Of a stretch of 64,000 bases of DNA, positions 41,483 through 49,831 are shown in pieces. A program made the translations under genes and the position numbers. The notes beneath the pieces were generated by a model that worked only from the letters and a program-made list of their open reading frames with translations, was not told where the DNA came from and ran no database searches. The stretch's first letter is position 1. Every line of letters starts with the position of its first letter. Origin of the DNA: Ga0077527 sp964433345. GTDB lineage: Bacteria; Pseudomonadota; Gammaproteobacteria; Burkholderiales; SG8-41. The DNA is taken from the NCBI GenBank assembly GCA_964433345.1, contig CAYSQJ010000007.1:1-64000 (forward strand). Reading direction: 5' to 3'.

Positions 41483-42232
41483 ATGAAGGTTCTAGTGACA
41501 GTCAAACGCGTCATCGACCCGTACGTGAAGGTGCGCGTGAAGTCCGATGGTTCGGGCGTCGAGACCGCCAACGTCAAGATGGCGATGAACCCGTTCTGCG
41601 AAATTGCCGTCGAGCAGGCGGTGCGCATGAAGGAAGCCGGCATCGTGACCGAAATCGTCGCCGTGTCTGTCGGAGTGCCGCAATCCCAGGAAACCCTGCG
41701 TACCGCGATGGCGATGGGCGCCGACCGCGGCATCCTGGTCGAGACCGCGGCGGAAGTGCAGCCGCTGGGCGTGGCCAAGCTGGTGAAGGCGATCATCGAC
41801 AAGGAACAGCCGAAGCTGGTGATCATGGGCAAGCAGGCGATCGACGACGACTCCAACCAGGCCGGCCAGATGGTGTCGGCGCTGCTTGGCTGGCCGCAGT
41901 CTGCTTTTACCTCGGCGATCGCCGTCAACGGCGACAGCGCCGACGTGACCCGCGAGATCGACGGCGGCCTGGAGAAGCTGACGATCAAGCTGCCGGCGGT
42001 GGTGACCACCGACCTGCGCCTCAACGAGCCGCGTTACGTGACGCTGCCCAACATCATGAAGGCGAAGAAAAAGCCGCTGGAAGTGCTGAAGCCCGAGGCG
42101 CTGGGCGTCGATGTCGCGCCGCGTCTGAAGACGCTGAAAGTCGAGGAGCCGCCGAAGCGCAGTGCCGGCGTCAAGGTGGCCGACGTCGCCGAGCTGGTCG
42201 CAAAACTCAAGAATGAAGCGAGGGTGATCTGA
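41483..42232 (+). CDS. etfB: Electron transfer flavoprotein beta subunit
   Basis: 249 residues. MKVLVTVKRVIDPYVKVRVK, FCEIAVEQAVRMKE and AMGADRGILVE are typical of EtfB, as is the adenine-binding loop VIMGKQAIDDDSNQAGQMVSALL. It carries AMP and pairs with EtfA (FAD) to pass electrons from acyl-CoA dehydrogenases to ETF-quinone oxidoreductase. RBS GGAGTA precedes the ATG. It overlaps etfA by one base (TGATG). Confidence 0.95.
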   Translation: MKVLVTVKRVIDPYVKVRVKSDGSGVETANVKMAMNPFCEIAVEQAVRMKEAGIVTEIVAVSVGVPQSQETLRTAMAMGADRGILVETAAEVQPLGVAKLVKAIIDKEQPKLVIMGKQAIDDDSNQAGQMVSALLGWPQSAFTSAIAVNGDSADVTREIDGGLEKLTIKLPAVVTTDLRLNEPRYVTLPNIMKAKKKPLEVLKPEALGVDVAPRLKTLKVEEPPKRSAGVKVADVAELVAKLKNEARVI

Positions 42233-43158
42233 TGTCCGTACTGGTAATCGCCGAACACGACGGCAAACAACTCAAGCCCGGCACCACCAACACCGTAACC
42301 GCCGCGGCCGGGATCGGCGGCGACATTACCGTGCTGGTTGCCGGCCACCAGTGTGCCGATGCGGCTCAGGCCGCGGCGAAGATCGCCGGCGTCAAAAAGG
42401 TGCTGCTGGCCGATGCGCCGCAGTATGCCGGCGCGGTTGCCGAGAACATGGCGGCGCTGGTGCAGACCATTGCCGGGCAGTACGGGCACATCCTTGCGCC
42501 GGCCACCGGTTTCGGCAAGAACTTCATGCCGCGCCTGGCCGCGCTGCTCGATGTGCAGCAGATTTCGGACATCAGCGCCGTCGTTTCGGCCGATACCTTC
42601 GTGCGGCCGATCTACGCCGGCAACGTGCTGGCCACGGTGCAGTCCGCTGACAAGATCAAGATCATCACCGTGCGCGCCACCGGTTTCGACGCCGCGGGTG
42701 AAGGCGGCGGCGCCACGGTCGAAAACCTCGCTGCCGGCCCCGACACCGGGCTGTCGAAGTTCAACGGCCAGGAACTGTCGAAGTCGGACCGCCCGGAACT
42801 GACAGCGGCGCGCATCATTGTCTCCGGTGGCCGCGGCATGGGCAGCGGCGAGAACTTCAAGATTCTGGAGGCACTCGCCGACAAGCTCGGCGCCGCCGTC
42901 GGCGCATCGCGCGCGGCAGTCGACTCCGGCTTCGTGCCCAACGACTACCAGGTCGGCCAGACCGGCAAGATTGTCGCGCCGGAGCTCTACATCGCGGTCG
43001 GCATATCGGGCGCGATCCAGCATCTTGCCGGCATGAAGGACAGCAAGGTCATCGTCGCCATCAACAAGGATGCGGAGGCGCCGATTTTTGCCGTCGCCGA
43101 TTACTGGCTGGTCGAGGACCTGTTCAAGGCGGTGCCGGAGCTGACACAGCAGCTTTGA
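42232..43158 (+). CDS. etfA: Electron transfer flavoprotein alpha subunit
   Basis: 308 residues. MSVLVIAEHDGKQLKPGTTNTVTAA, GHILAPATGFGKNFMPRLAALLD, and the FAD signature region SRAAVDSGFVPNDYQVGQTGKIVAPELYIAVGISGAIQHLAGMKDSKVIVAINKD-type sequence are diagnostic. Partner of EtfB. The operon ends at a terminator at 43184-43213, and the acyl-CoA dehydrogenase gene follows 67 bases after the stop, so the three genes are functionally linked but probably have separate or attenuated transcripts. Confidence 0.95.
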   Translation: MSVLVIAEHDGKQLKPGTTNTVTAAAGIGGDITVLVAGHQCADAAQAAAKIAGVKKVLLADAPQYAGAVAENMAALVQTIAGQYGHILAPATGFGKNFMPRLAALLDVQQISDISAVVSADTFVRPIYAGNVLATVQSADKIKIITVRATGFDAAGEGGGATVENLAAGPDTGLSKFNGQELSKSDRPELTAARIIVSGGRGMGSGENFKILEALADKLGAAVGASRAAVDSGFVPNDYQVGQTGKIVAPELYIAVGISGAIQHLAGMKDSKVIVAINKDAEAPIFAVADYWLVEDLFKAVPELTQQL

Positions 43159-43183
43159 TGAGCGCCGGTCTGGAGTAACATCG

Positions 43184-43213
43184 AAGGGCGCCGTTGCGGC
43201 GCCCTTTGTTTTT
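43184..43213 (+). terminator. Terminator between etfA and the acyl-CoA dehydrogenase gene
   Basis: AAGGGCGCCG, loop TTG, CGGCGCCCTT (43184-43206) followed by TGTTTTTG. It is a strong GC stem with a T-rich tail 12 bases before the acyl-CoA dehydrogenase ATG, so it could also attenuate read-through. Confidence 0.85.
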
Positions 43214-43225
43214 GTGGAGTCCGCC

Positions 43226-45016
43226 ATGTCGAGCTATGCCGCGCCGCTGAAGGACATGCAGTTTGCAATTGCCGAGTTTGCCGGGCTCGAGGGCATTGCC
43301 GCGCTGCCGGCTTTCGGCGAGGTCAATGCCGAGCTGGTCGGGACGGTGCTGGCCGAGGCCGGCAAATTCGCCCAGGGCGTGCTCGACCCGCTCAATTGCA
43401 GCGGCGACAGGCAGGGCGCGCAATGGCGCGACGGCACGGTAACCGCGCCCGAGGGTTTCGCGGAGGCCTACCGGCAATTCACCGCCGCCGGCTGGAACGG
43501 GCTCGCGGCTTCGCCCGATTACGGAGGCCAGGGGTTGCCGCACTGCATTGCGCTGCCGCTGCAGGAAATGTGGAACAGCGCGAACATGGCCTTCTGCCTG
43601 TGTCCGATGCTCACCACCGGCGTGCAGGAAGCGCTGACCCATCACGGTTCACAGGCGCTGCTGGACACCTATATGCCGAAGCTGGTGTCCGGCGAGTGGA
43701 CCGGCACCATGAACTTGACCGAGCCGCAGGCCGGCTCCGATCTCTCGGCGGTGCGCACGCGCGCGGTTCCTGATGGCAGGCATTACCGCATCCGGGGCAC
43801 CAAGATATTCATCACCTGGGGTGAGCACGACATGGCGGAGAACATCGTGCACCTGGTGCTGGCGCGCCTGCCCGATGCACCGGAGGGCGTCAAAGGCATC
43901 TCGATGTTCGTGGTGCCGAAATACCTGGTGAATGCCGATGGCAGCCGCGGCGCCCGCAACGACATCCGCTGCGTGTCGATCGAACACAAGCTGGGGATAC
44001 ACGGCAGCCCGACCTGCGTGCTCGCATACGGTGACAGGGATGGTGCGATCGGCGACCTCGTCGGCGAGCCGAACCGCGGGCTCGAATACATGTTCACGAT
44101 GATGAACCATGCGCGCCTCGGCGTCGGCATGGAGGGTGTGGCGCTCGCCGAACGTGCCTACCAGCACGCGCTGGAATACGCGAGAACAAGGGTGCAGGGG
44201 CGCGCGATCGGGCAAAAGGGGGGTGATCGCGTGACCATCATCCATCACCCCGACGTGCGGCGCATGCTGATGACCATGCGTGCACGCACCGAGGCGATGC
44301 GTGCTCTGGGCTATCTCGCCGCCGGCGAACTGGACCGCGCAAAGCGCCACCCCGATGCGGCTGTCCGCGCCCGCCACCAGGCACGGCTCGACCTGCTGAC
44401 CCCGGTGGTCAAGGGCTGGTGCACCGAGCTTGCCGTGGAAATGGCCTCGCTGGGCGTGCAGGTCCACGGCGGCATGGGTTTCATCGAGGAGACCGGTGCG
44501 GCGCAGTACCTGCGCGATGCGCGCATCACCACCATCTACGAAGGCACCACCGGCATCCAGGCCAACGACCTGATCGGGCGCAAGGTCGGTGCGGAGCAGG
44601 GTGCGACCGCGCTGGCACTGGTGGCCGAGATGCGGGAACTGGATGCGGCACTGGCGGCGGCCGGCTCATCCTTCGCCGGGATGCGTGTCAGCCTGTCGCA
44701 GGCGATCGACGCGATGGAGGCGGCCACGCGCTGGCTGGTCGACCATTATCGTGCCGAACCCGAAGCGGCTGCCGCGGTGGCGGTGCCCTATCTGAAGCTG
44801 TTCGGCGCGGTGGCCGGCGGCTGGCTGATGGCACGCGCGGCGCTGGCGGCAGCGGCGCGCCGCGATGCGCCCGGCGCCGACCGTGCATTCCTCGATGCCA
44901 AGCTGGCCACGGCCCGGTTCTATCTCGAGCACCTGCTGCCGGAGGCCGCCGCGCTGTCGCATACCGTGACCCGGGGCGCGACGAGCACGCTGGCGCTGGA
45001 ACCGGAGGCATTCTGA
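43226..45016 (+). CDS. Acyl-CoA dehydrogenase (large, C-terminal extended type)
   Basis: 596 residues from the ATG at 43226 (MSSYAAPLKDMQFAIAEFAGLE); the family with the AidB-like/DUF C-terminal extension starts this way. N-domain, WTGTMNLTEPQAGSDLSAVRTRA, FAD stretch IFITWGEHD, and catalytic glutamate in DARITTIYEGTTGIQANDLIGRK. C-terminal helical extension of about 130 residues. It oxidises acyl-CoA to enoyl-CoA and reduces ETF. Together with etfBA it makes a complete electron path toward the quinone pool, lacking only ETF-QO here. Confidence 0.93.
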   Translation: MSSYAAPLKDMQFAIAEFAGLEGIAALPAFGEVNAELVGTVLAEAGKFAQGVLDPLNCSGDRQGAQWRDGTVTAPEGFAEAYRQFTAAGWNGLAASPDYGGQGLPHCIALPLQEMWNSANMAFCLCPMLTTGVQEALTHHGSQALLDTYMPKLVSGEWTGTMNLTEPQAGSDLSAVRTRAVPDGRHYRIRGTKIFITWGEHDMAENIVHLVLARLPDAPEGVKGISMFVVPKYLVNADGSRGARNDIRCVSIEHKLGIHGSPTCVLAYGDRDGAIGDLVGEPNRGLEYMFTMMNHARLGVGMEGVALAERAYQHALEYARTRVQGRAIGQKGGDRVTIIHHPDVRRMLMTMRARTEAMRALGYLAAGELDRAKRHPDAAVRARHQARLDLLTPVVKGWCTELAVEMASLGVQVHGGMGFIEETGAAQYLRDARITTIYEGTTGIQANDLIGRKVGAEQGATALALVAEMRELDAALAAAGSSFAGMRVSLSQAIDAMEAATRWLVDHYRAEPEAAAAVAVPYLKLFGAVAGGWLMARAALAAAARRDAPGADRAFLDAKLATARFYLEHLLPEAAALSHTVTRGATSTLALEPEAF

Positions 45017-45319
45017 ATGAGGCACTTGGCGCCCGTGGCGATCCTGCTGCTCGGCCTGGCGCCGGAGCTGCCGGCGGCAGGGCAGCTGAACTGCGAGCAA
45101 CTGGTGGCGAGTGCCCAGGCCGGTCTCAAGCTGCGCGACCGCGGTGCCAGCCTCGGGCAGGTGCTGGCCGAGATCGACAATAGCGGGTTGCGCGAGCGTT
45201 TCGGGCCCGAAGAGCTGGCACTGATCCGGCGCGCGGTCCAGCTGACCTACACCGGTGAAGTCTCGGTCCATGAGCTGGCAGAGAGTTGCGACGACGGCAA
45301 GGGCAGGGCGCGCCGCTGA
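45017..45319 (+). CDS. Small exported hypothetical protein
   Basis: 100 residues. A signal peptide (MRHLAPVAILLLGLAPELPAAG) is followed by a mature helical domain with two Cys (NCEQLVASA, ESCDDGK) that could form a disulphide. The middle (LKLRDRGASLGQVLAEIDNSGLRERFGPEELALIRRAVQLTYTGE) is amphipathic, like small periplasmic proteins of unknown role. Its ATG follows directly on the stop of the acyl-CoA dehydrogenase gene, so it is co-transcribed. Probably unrelated to the methyltransferase array that follows after 68 bases. Confidence 0.75.
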   Translation: MRHLAPVAILLLGLAPELPAAGQLNCEQLVASAQAGLKLRDRGASLGQVLAEIDNSGLRERFGPEELALIRRAVQLTYTGEVSVHELAESCDDGKGRARR

Positions 45320-45333
45320 GGGGCGAGAATACG

Positions 45334-45339
45334 TTATAT
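45334..45339 (+). promoter_or_regulatory. Candidate -10 box of the first exported methyltransferase gene
   Basis: TATATT within ACGTTATATTG, about 50 bases before the ATG at 45388. No convincing -35 hexamer precedes it. Weak call. Confidence 0.3.
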
Positions 45340-45387
45340 TGTCGCGCGCAAACCCGGCCGACTTGGCCGGCACCGGAGAGAGACAAC

Positions 45388-46260
45388 ATGAAGTTGAGCG
45401 GACAATGGCTGGCCTGTGCGCTGGCGGCGATGTTCCTGGCGCCGGGCGCTGTACTGGCGCTGAAACAGCCCAAGGTACCCCCGGAATACGAACGCGAAGG
45501 CGGGCCTTATGTGCCGACGCCCAATATCGTGGTGGACCAGATGCTGAGGAAGGCCAACGTCACTGAACGCGACCATGTCATAGATCTCGGCTCCGGCGAC
45601 GGTGTCATCGTGCTGACCGCCGGCCACCAGCTGAGGGCGAGCGGTTACGGCGTCGACATCGACGAGGAACTGGTACGCAAGAGCAACGAGCGCGCGAAAA
45701 ACCTCGGTATCGACGGGCGGGTGCGTTTCGAGGCGCGCGATATTTTCAAGGCCGACGTCAGCAAGGCCACCGTGGTCACGCTGTACCTGCTGCCGGAGTT
45801 CATGCAGCGGTTGCGGCCCAAGCTGTTCAGCGAACTGCGGCCGGGTACGCGCATCGTTTCGCACGACTATCATTTCGAGCAGTGGCAGCACGATTCCGAG
45901 ACCACTTTTGACGTGCCGGAGAAGGAGTTCATCTCCGGCGTGCCGCAGGCCACGCTGTTCCTGTGGATTGTGCCGGCGAAGGTCGCGGGCAACTGGACGC
46001 TGCGGGTCGAGGGTGATGGCGAATATGGACTTGCCCTGAAGCAGCACTACCAGAATGTCGAGGGCTCGGTGGACGGGCGCGGACGCAAGGACGGTCTTGC
46101 GCTGCTCGATCCGCGGATCAGCGGAACCGACATCAGTTTCGTGATCCTGCAGGGCAACGACAGGGTGCGTTTCAACGGGCGCATCGACGGCGATCGCATG
46201 GAAGGCTCCGCCGTTCTCGGCAACGGCAAGTCGCTGCGCTGGCAGGCGGTGCGCGGTTAG
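45388..46260 (+). CDS. Exported SAM-dependent methyltransferase-like protein, paralogue 1 of 6
   Basis: 290 residues from the ATG at 45388 (longer start rejected: it precedes the signal peptide). Signal peptide about 1-24 (MKLSGQWLACALAAMFLAPG). Then PYVPTPNIVVDQML, Rossmann motif I DLGSGDG (66-72; the usual following Arg is Val here), motif II GVDID, and the motif IV position VVTLYLLPEF in place of NPPY. A C-terminal beta-rich domain (about 190-290) starts LFLWIVPAKVAGNW and ends LRWQAVR. The nearest named group by the PYVPT/DLGSGDGR pattern is the FAM173-type protein-lysine methyltransferases (inference). Convergent with the spermidine-synthase-like gene; five paralogues lie beyond it. Confidence 0.85.
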   Translation: MKLSGQWLACALAAMFLAPGAVLALKQPKVPPEYEREGGPYVPTPNIVVDQMLRKANVTERDHVIDLGSGDGVIVLTAGHQLRASGYGVDIDEELVRKSNERAKNLGIDGRVRFEARDIFKADVSKATVVTLYLLPEFMQRLRPKLFSELRPGTRIVSHDYHFEQWQHDSETTFDVPEKEFISGVPQATLFLWIVPAKVAGNWTLRVEGDGEYGLALKQHYQNVEGSVDGRGRKDGLALLDPRISGTDISFVILQGNDRVRFNGRIDGDRMEGSAVLGNGKSLRWQAVRG

Positions 46261-46277
46261 CGCCGGCGGCGCCCCGA

Positions 46278-47876
46278 TCAGTTCATCAGCAGCGCCGGCG
46301 GCGCGTTCTCGAGCACGCCTTTGCGGAATGCGGCCTGGCTGCCGGCCATGTCCAGTGTCGCCGCATTCCAGGCATCACGGATGATTTTCCCGCCCGCCAT
46401 GAGTTCGGCGTCGACGATGCGCGGCCGGGCCAGCATGTCCCACAGCGTTGCGGCATGGCGTTCCGGCACCCCGCCCAGCGTGATCCGCTGTGTCTGCGGC
46501 AGTGCTGCCGGCGCCGCGACCAGGAAGCTGTTGATATAGCGAGCGCCGGGCCAGTCCGGACGGTAGAGGGTGGCGTGCGGCAGCTCGCTGGCCAGTGTCG
46601 CCAGCAGGTGGGCATAGGCCCGCGGATCCTCGAGATTGGCGAAGGTGTTGAATATCGCGACACCGTCCGGCTTCAGGCAACGCTTCAGGTCGCGGAAGAA
46701 TTCACGGGTGATCAGGTAGTCCGGGGTGCCGTCGCCGTGGAACAGGTCGACCAGTACCACGTCGTGGCGCGGTTCGCAGGCGGCGACGAAGGTGCGGGCA
46801 TCGGCCTGGTGGGTGGTGATGCGGGCGGAGTCGAAACCGAAGTAACGTTCGGCGACGGCCAGCGAGGAGGGATCGATCTCGACCACCTCGACGCGCGCGC
46901 CGTCGCGGGCAAGGCGCGTGGGCACGATGCCGGCGCCGAGGCCCAGCATCAGCACGTCCTGCAGCTGCGGCCGATAGGCACGCGACAGCGCTTCCAGGGC
47001 CCAGGTATAGAAGGAGGTCGACTGCTGGTTCGAGTCGACGGTGTTCTGGATCAGCCCGTCGTGGAAATACATGCGCAGGAACCTGCCGTCCGCATCGGCG
47101 TCGCTGCGCAGGATCTTGACTGTCCCGAACAGCGAGTTGTGGGTACCCTCGACCTGCCATTTTGCACCGCTGAAGGCCACCGGACCGTTGCGCCCGGTGT
47201 AGCGATCCGCCTGCCAGGCCAGCAGGGCGGCGCCGAGCATCGCCGCCAGGGCGCAGGCAGTGACGCCGCCGCGACCCGACATCGGCAGTTTCGGTGTGGC
47301 GGCTGCGACCAATGACAGTGCGCCGAGGATGCCCGCGACCAGCAGCGTGCCGCTGTAGTTGCTGATGTAGGGAATCAGCAGGAAGGCCGTGATCAGCACG
47401 CCGGCGACGGAGCCGAGGGTGCTGACGAAGAACACCAGGCCGGCGCCGGCGTCGCCCTTGTGTCCCGCCTGCCTGCGCAGCAGCAGGGCGACCAGCAGCG
47501 GATTCATGGCCGAGGTGGTCACCAGCGGCAACAGCAGCAGGATCAGGCAGGCGACAAAGGCGCCGCCGCCAAGGCTCCAGCGTGCCAGCGGATGGAAGGC
47601 CAGTGGATAAACGAGACAGGCGACGATGATGGCGATGCCGGCAAGCCCCGGCATGATGCCGAACAGCAGGCCGATCCTGCGGTCTGACGGAGCAGGAGTG
47701 CCGCCGGCAAGCCGGCCGCCCCACCAGTAGCCCAGGGCCAGAGAGACCAGGGTGATCGACAGGATGCCGGTCCAGATGTAAAGGCTGACGCCGAAATAGG
47801 GCGTCATGATGCGCGAGGCCAGCAGTTCGAGCGCGAGTATGGCGCCGCCGGAAATGAAAATCAGGGCGAAGGGCAT
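46278..47876 (-). CDS. Membrane-anchored spermidine synthase-like protein
   Basis: 532 residues from the ATG at 47876; a start at 47939 adds 21 residues. About seven TM segments (MPFALIFISGGAILALELLASRIM, then RIGLLFGIMPGLAGIAIIVACL and others) precede a soluble Rossmann domain from about 240. VLMLGLGAGIVPTRLARDGARVEVVEIDP is motif I; HDVVLVDLFHGDGTPDYLITREFFRDLKRCL matches the spermidine synthase active-site strand (usually D.x.x.D). It is a common family of 'fused MFS/spermidine synthase' proteins of unproven activity. It is inserted in reverse between paralogue 1 and paralogues 2-6 of the exported methyltransferases. Confidence 0.85.
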   Translation of the reverse strand: MPFALIFISGGAILALELLASRIMTPYFGVSLYIWTGILSITLVSLALGYWWGGRLAGGTPAPSDRRIGLLFGIMPGLAGIAIIVACLVYPLAFHPLARWSLGGGAFVACLILLLLPLVTTSAMNPLLVALLLRRQAGHKGDAGAGLVFFVSTLGSVAGVLITAFLLIPYISNYSGTLLVAGILGALSLVAAATPKLPMSGRGGVTACALAAMLGAALLAWQADRYTGRNGPVAFSGAKWQVEGTHNSLFGTVKILRSDADADGRFLRMYFHDGLIQNTVDSNQQSTSFYTWALEALSRAYRPQLQDVLMLGLGAGIVPTRLARDGARVEVVEIDPSSLAVAERYFGFDSARITTHQADARTFVAACEPRHDVVLVDLFHGDGTPDYLITREFFRDLKRCLKPDGVAIFNTFANLEDPRAYAHLLATLASELPHATLYRPDWPGARYINSFLVAAPAALPQTQRITLGGVPERHAATLWDMLARPRIVDAELMAGGKIIRDAWNAATLDMAGSQAAFRKGVLENAPPALLMN

Positions 47877-47909
47877 GGGCGGAAAGGGTGGCAGAGAAGG
47901 GGCGTCGGT

Positions 47910-47956
47910 TATAATGCGCCGCCAATCTACCACAGGCATTGTCAACACCATTTGAC
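47910..47956. promoter_or_regulatory. Intergenic regulatory region before the methyltransferase operon
   Basis: TATAAT at 47910-47915 (plus) without a clear -35, and an inverted repeat GTCAACACCATTTGAC (47941-47956). It lies in the divergent gap between the spermidine-synthase-like gene and paralogue 2 and may control both. Confidence 0.4.
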
Positions 47957-48051
47957 TTGGTCGTGGCGCGGCACTCAGTGTCAAATCCAACCGGCAGGAG
48001 CGGGCGCTGCAGCGGCAGCGCAGGTGCTGCTGGCGTACTGCGGAGGCGTTC

Positions 48052-48930
48052 ATGCAGCTTGCAATGCGGATGTTGAAGGGAATCGCCGGCGCAGCACTGC
48101 TGGCACTCATGCCGGCGCACGCGGCCGGCGACCAGCCGAGCGTACCTTATGTGCCGACCCCGCAGGCAGTGGTCGATCGGATGCTGGCGATGGCGAATGT
48201 GACGGCGGCCGATTACCTGATCGACCTCGGTTCCGGCGACGGCCGCATCGTGGTGACGGCTGCGAAAAAGTACGGCACCCGCGGCTTTGGCGTCGATCTC
48301 AATCCGGTACGCATCGACGAGGCCAACGAGAATGCGCGCAGGAACCGCGTCGCCGACAAGGTGGCGTTCTACCAGCGCAATCTGTTCGAGACCGACCTGT
48401 CGCAGGCGACGGTGATCACCATGTACCTGCTGCCGCGGGTCAATCTGCAGCTGCGGCCGACACTGCTCGAACTGAAGCCCGGCACCCGCCTGGTGTCGCA
48501 TGATTTCGACATGGGCGACTGGCAGCCGGACGAGCACGTGCGCATGGACGCGACAGACAAATTTTCGGGCGCCGGCGGCGACAGCGACATTTACCTGTGG
48601 ATCGTGCCGGCAAAGGTCGCCGGAAGCTGGAGCACCCGGCTCACGGCCGGCGGCAAGCCGCAGTCCTACGACATCAGGCTGGAGCAGAAATACCAGTCTG
48701 TCGGCGGCACCGTGCACGTCAACGGACGGCCGGCGCAAATCCAGGGGGCGACGCTGCGTGGGGCCGCGCTGTCGATTGCGTTTACCGCCGAAGTCAACGG
48801 TGCGCCGGTGAAGCACCGCTTCAGCGGCCGTGTCGACGGCGGCCGCATCGCGGGCGAGGCGATGCTGTCCGGCGACAGGCTGGCTTCGCGTGTGGAGTGG
48901 ATCGCTGAACGGACGGAGGCTGCACGCTGA
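48052..48930 (+). CDS. Exported SAM-dependent methyltransferase-like protein, paralogue 2 of 6
   Basis: 292 residues. Signal region MLKGIAGAALLALMPAHAAG; VPYVPTPQAVVDRML; motif I DLGSGDGR (58-65); motif II GVDLN; RNLFETDLSQATVITMYLLPRVN; then the shared C-terminal domain from LWIVPAKVAGSW to VEWIAER, with FSGRVDGGRIAGE in the middle. Same architecture as the other five. It overlaps paralogue 3 by one base and is the first gene of the five-gene block. If the ATG at 48067 is used, the signal peptide is unchanged. Confidence 0.85.
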   Translation: MQLAMRMLKGIAGAALLALMPAHAAGDQPSVPYVPTPQAVVDRMLAMANVTAADYLIDLGSGDGRIVVTAAKKYGTRGFGVDLNPVRIDEANENARRNRVADKVAFYQRNLFETDLSQATVITMYLLPRVNLQLRPTLLELKPGTRLVSHDFDMGDWQPDEHVRMDATDKFSGAGGDSDIYLWIVPAKVAGSWSTRLTAGGKPQSYDIRLEQKYQSVGGTVHVNGRPAQIQGATLRGAALSIAFTAEVNGAPVKHRFSGRVDGGRIAGEAMLSGDRLASRVEWIAERTEAAR

Positions 48931-49826
48931 TGCACAAAATGATCAAGGCCGGCGTCCTGCTGCTGGCGCTGGCGGGTGCCGTGCAGGCCCAGGAGTTCGG
49001 CGACACCCCGTATGTGCAGACACCGCAGAACGTCGTCGATGCGATGCTCGAGACCGCGAAGGTGACCGCGAAGGATTTCGTGATCGACCTCGGCTCGGGT
49101 GACGGCAGGATGGTGATCACCGCGGCGAAGAAGCGCGGCGCCCGCGGCTTCGGCGTCGACCTCGACAAGCGACTGGTGAGGCTAGCCAACGACAACGCGC
49201 GCAAGGCGGGTGTTGCCGACCGCGCGAAGTTCTACGACCGCGACCTGTTCCTGACCGATCTGTCTCCGGCCTCGGTGATCACGATTTACCTGCTGCCCGA
49301 GGTGAACCTGATGGCACGCGGCAAGTTGCTGGCGCTGGAGCCGGGCACGCGCATCGTGTCGCATGATTACGGCATCGGCGACTGGCCACCGGACATCGAG
49401 TACGAGATGGATGCACCGGGCAAGCCGGTCGGCCGCTCGCAGAAGAGCAAAGTGCTTTACTGGGTGGTTCCGGACATTGTCGCGGGACGCTGGCAATGGA
49501 CGGTCGAGGATGGCGGCAAACCGCGGCGCGTCGAGTTGTCGCTGAAGCAGAATTACCAGAAGCTGGAGGCAGCCGCGACGCTCGACGGCAGGCCGCTGCC
49601 GGTGGAGCGGGCGACGCTGACCGGTCGCGACCTCGAAATCGTACTGGCGCTGCCCGGACGCGGCCGCACTGTCTTCAGCGGCACGCGCATCAACCAGGCG
49701 ATCGAGGGCAGACTGCGCGACGCCGCCGGCAAGAGCGCGCCCTGGAGCGCGGTGCGCGTGGAAATCCGCGATGCGGCCCACGTGATTGCGCCGACACCCG
49801 TGGTGCGAGAGTTCAACGTCGACTGA
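48930..49826 (+). CDS. Exported SAM-dependent methyltransferase-like protein, paralogue 3 of 6
   Basis: 298 residues. Signal peptide MHKMIKAGVLLLALAGAVQAQ. TPYVQTPQNVVDAML (Val-Gln in place of Val-Pro), motif I DLGSGDGR (53-60), GVDLDKRLVRLANDNARKAG, ASVITIYLLPEVN, SHDYGIGDWPPDI; C-terminal domain from LYWVVPDIVAGRW to APWSAVRVE, then a 20-residue tail absent from the others. It starts on the last base of paralogue 2 (TGATG). Five bases separate it from paralogue 4, whose first codons fall in an AT-rich element. Confidence 0.85.
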   Translation: MHKMIKAGVLLLALAGAVQAQEFGDTPYVQTPQNVVDAMLETAKVTAKDFVIDLGSGDGRMVITAAKKRGARGFGVDLDKRLVRLANDNARKAGVADRAKFYDRDLFLTDLSPASVITIYLLPEVNLMARGKLLALEPGTRIVSHDYGIGDWPPDIEYEMDAPGKPVGRSQKSKVLYWVVPDIVAGRWQWTVEDGGKPRRVELSLKQNYQKLEAAATLDGRPLPVERATLTGRDLEIVLALPGRGRTVFSGTRINQAIEGRLRDAAGKSAPWSAVRVEIRDAAHVIAPTPVVREFNVD

Positions 49827-49831
49827 CGGTA

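Noticed and set aside
46702..48816. 704-codon minus-strand frame across the spermidine-synthase-like gene and paralogue 2
   Set aside because: Out of frame with the true gene at 46278-47876 and antisense to paralogue 2; no motifs.
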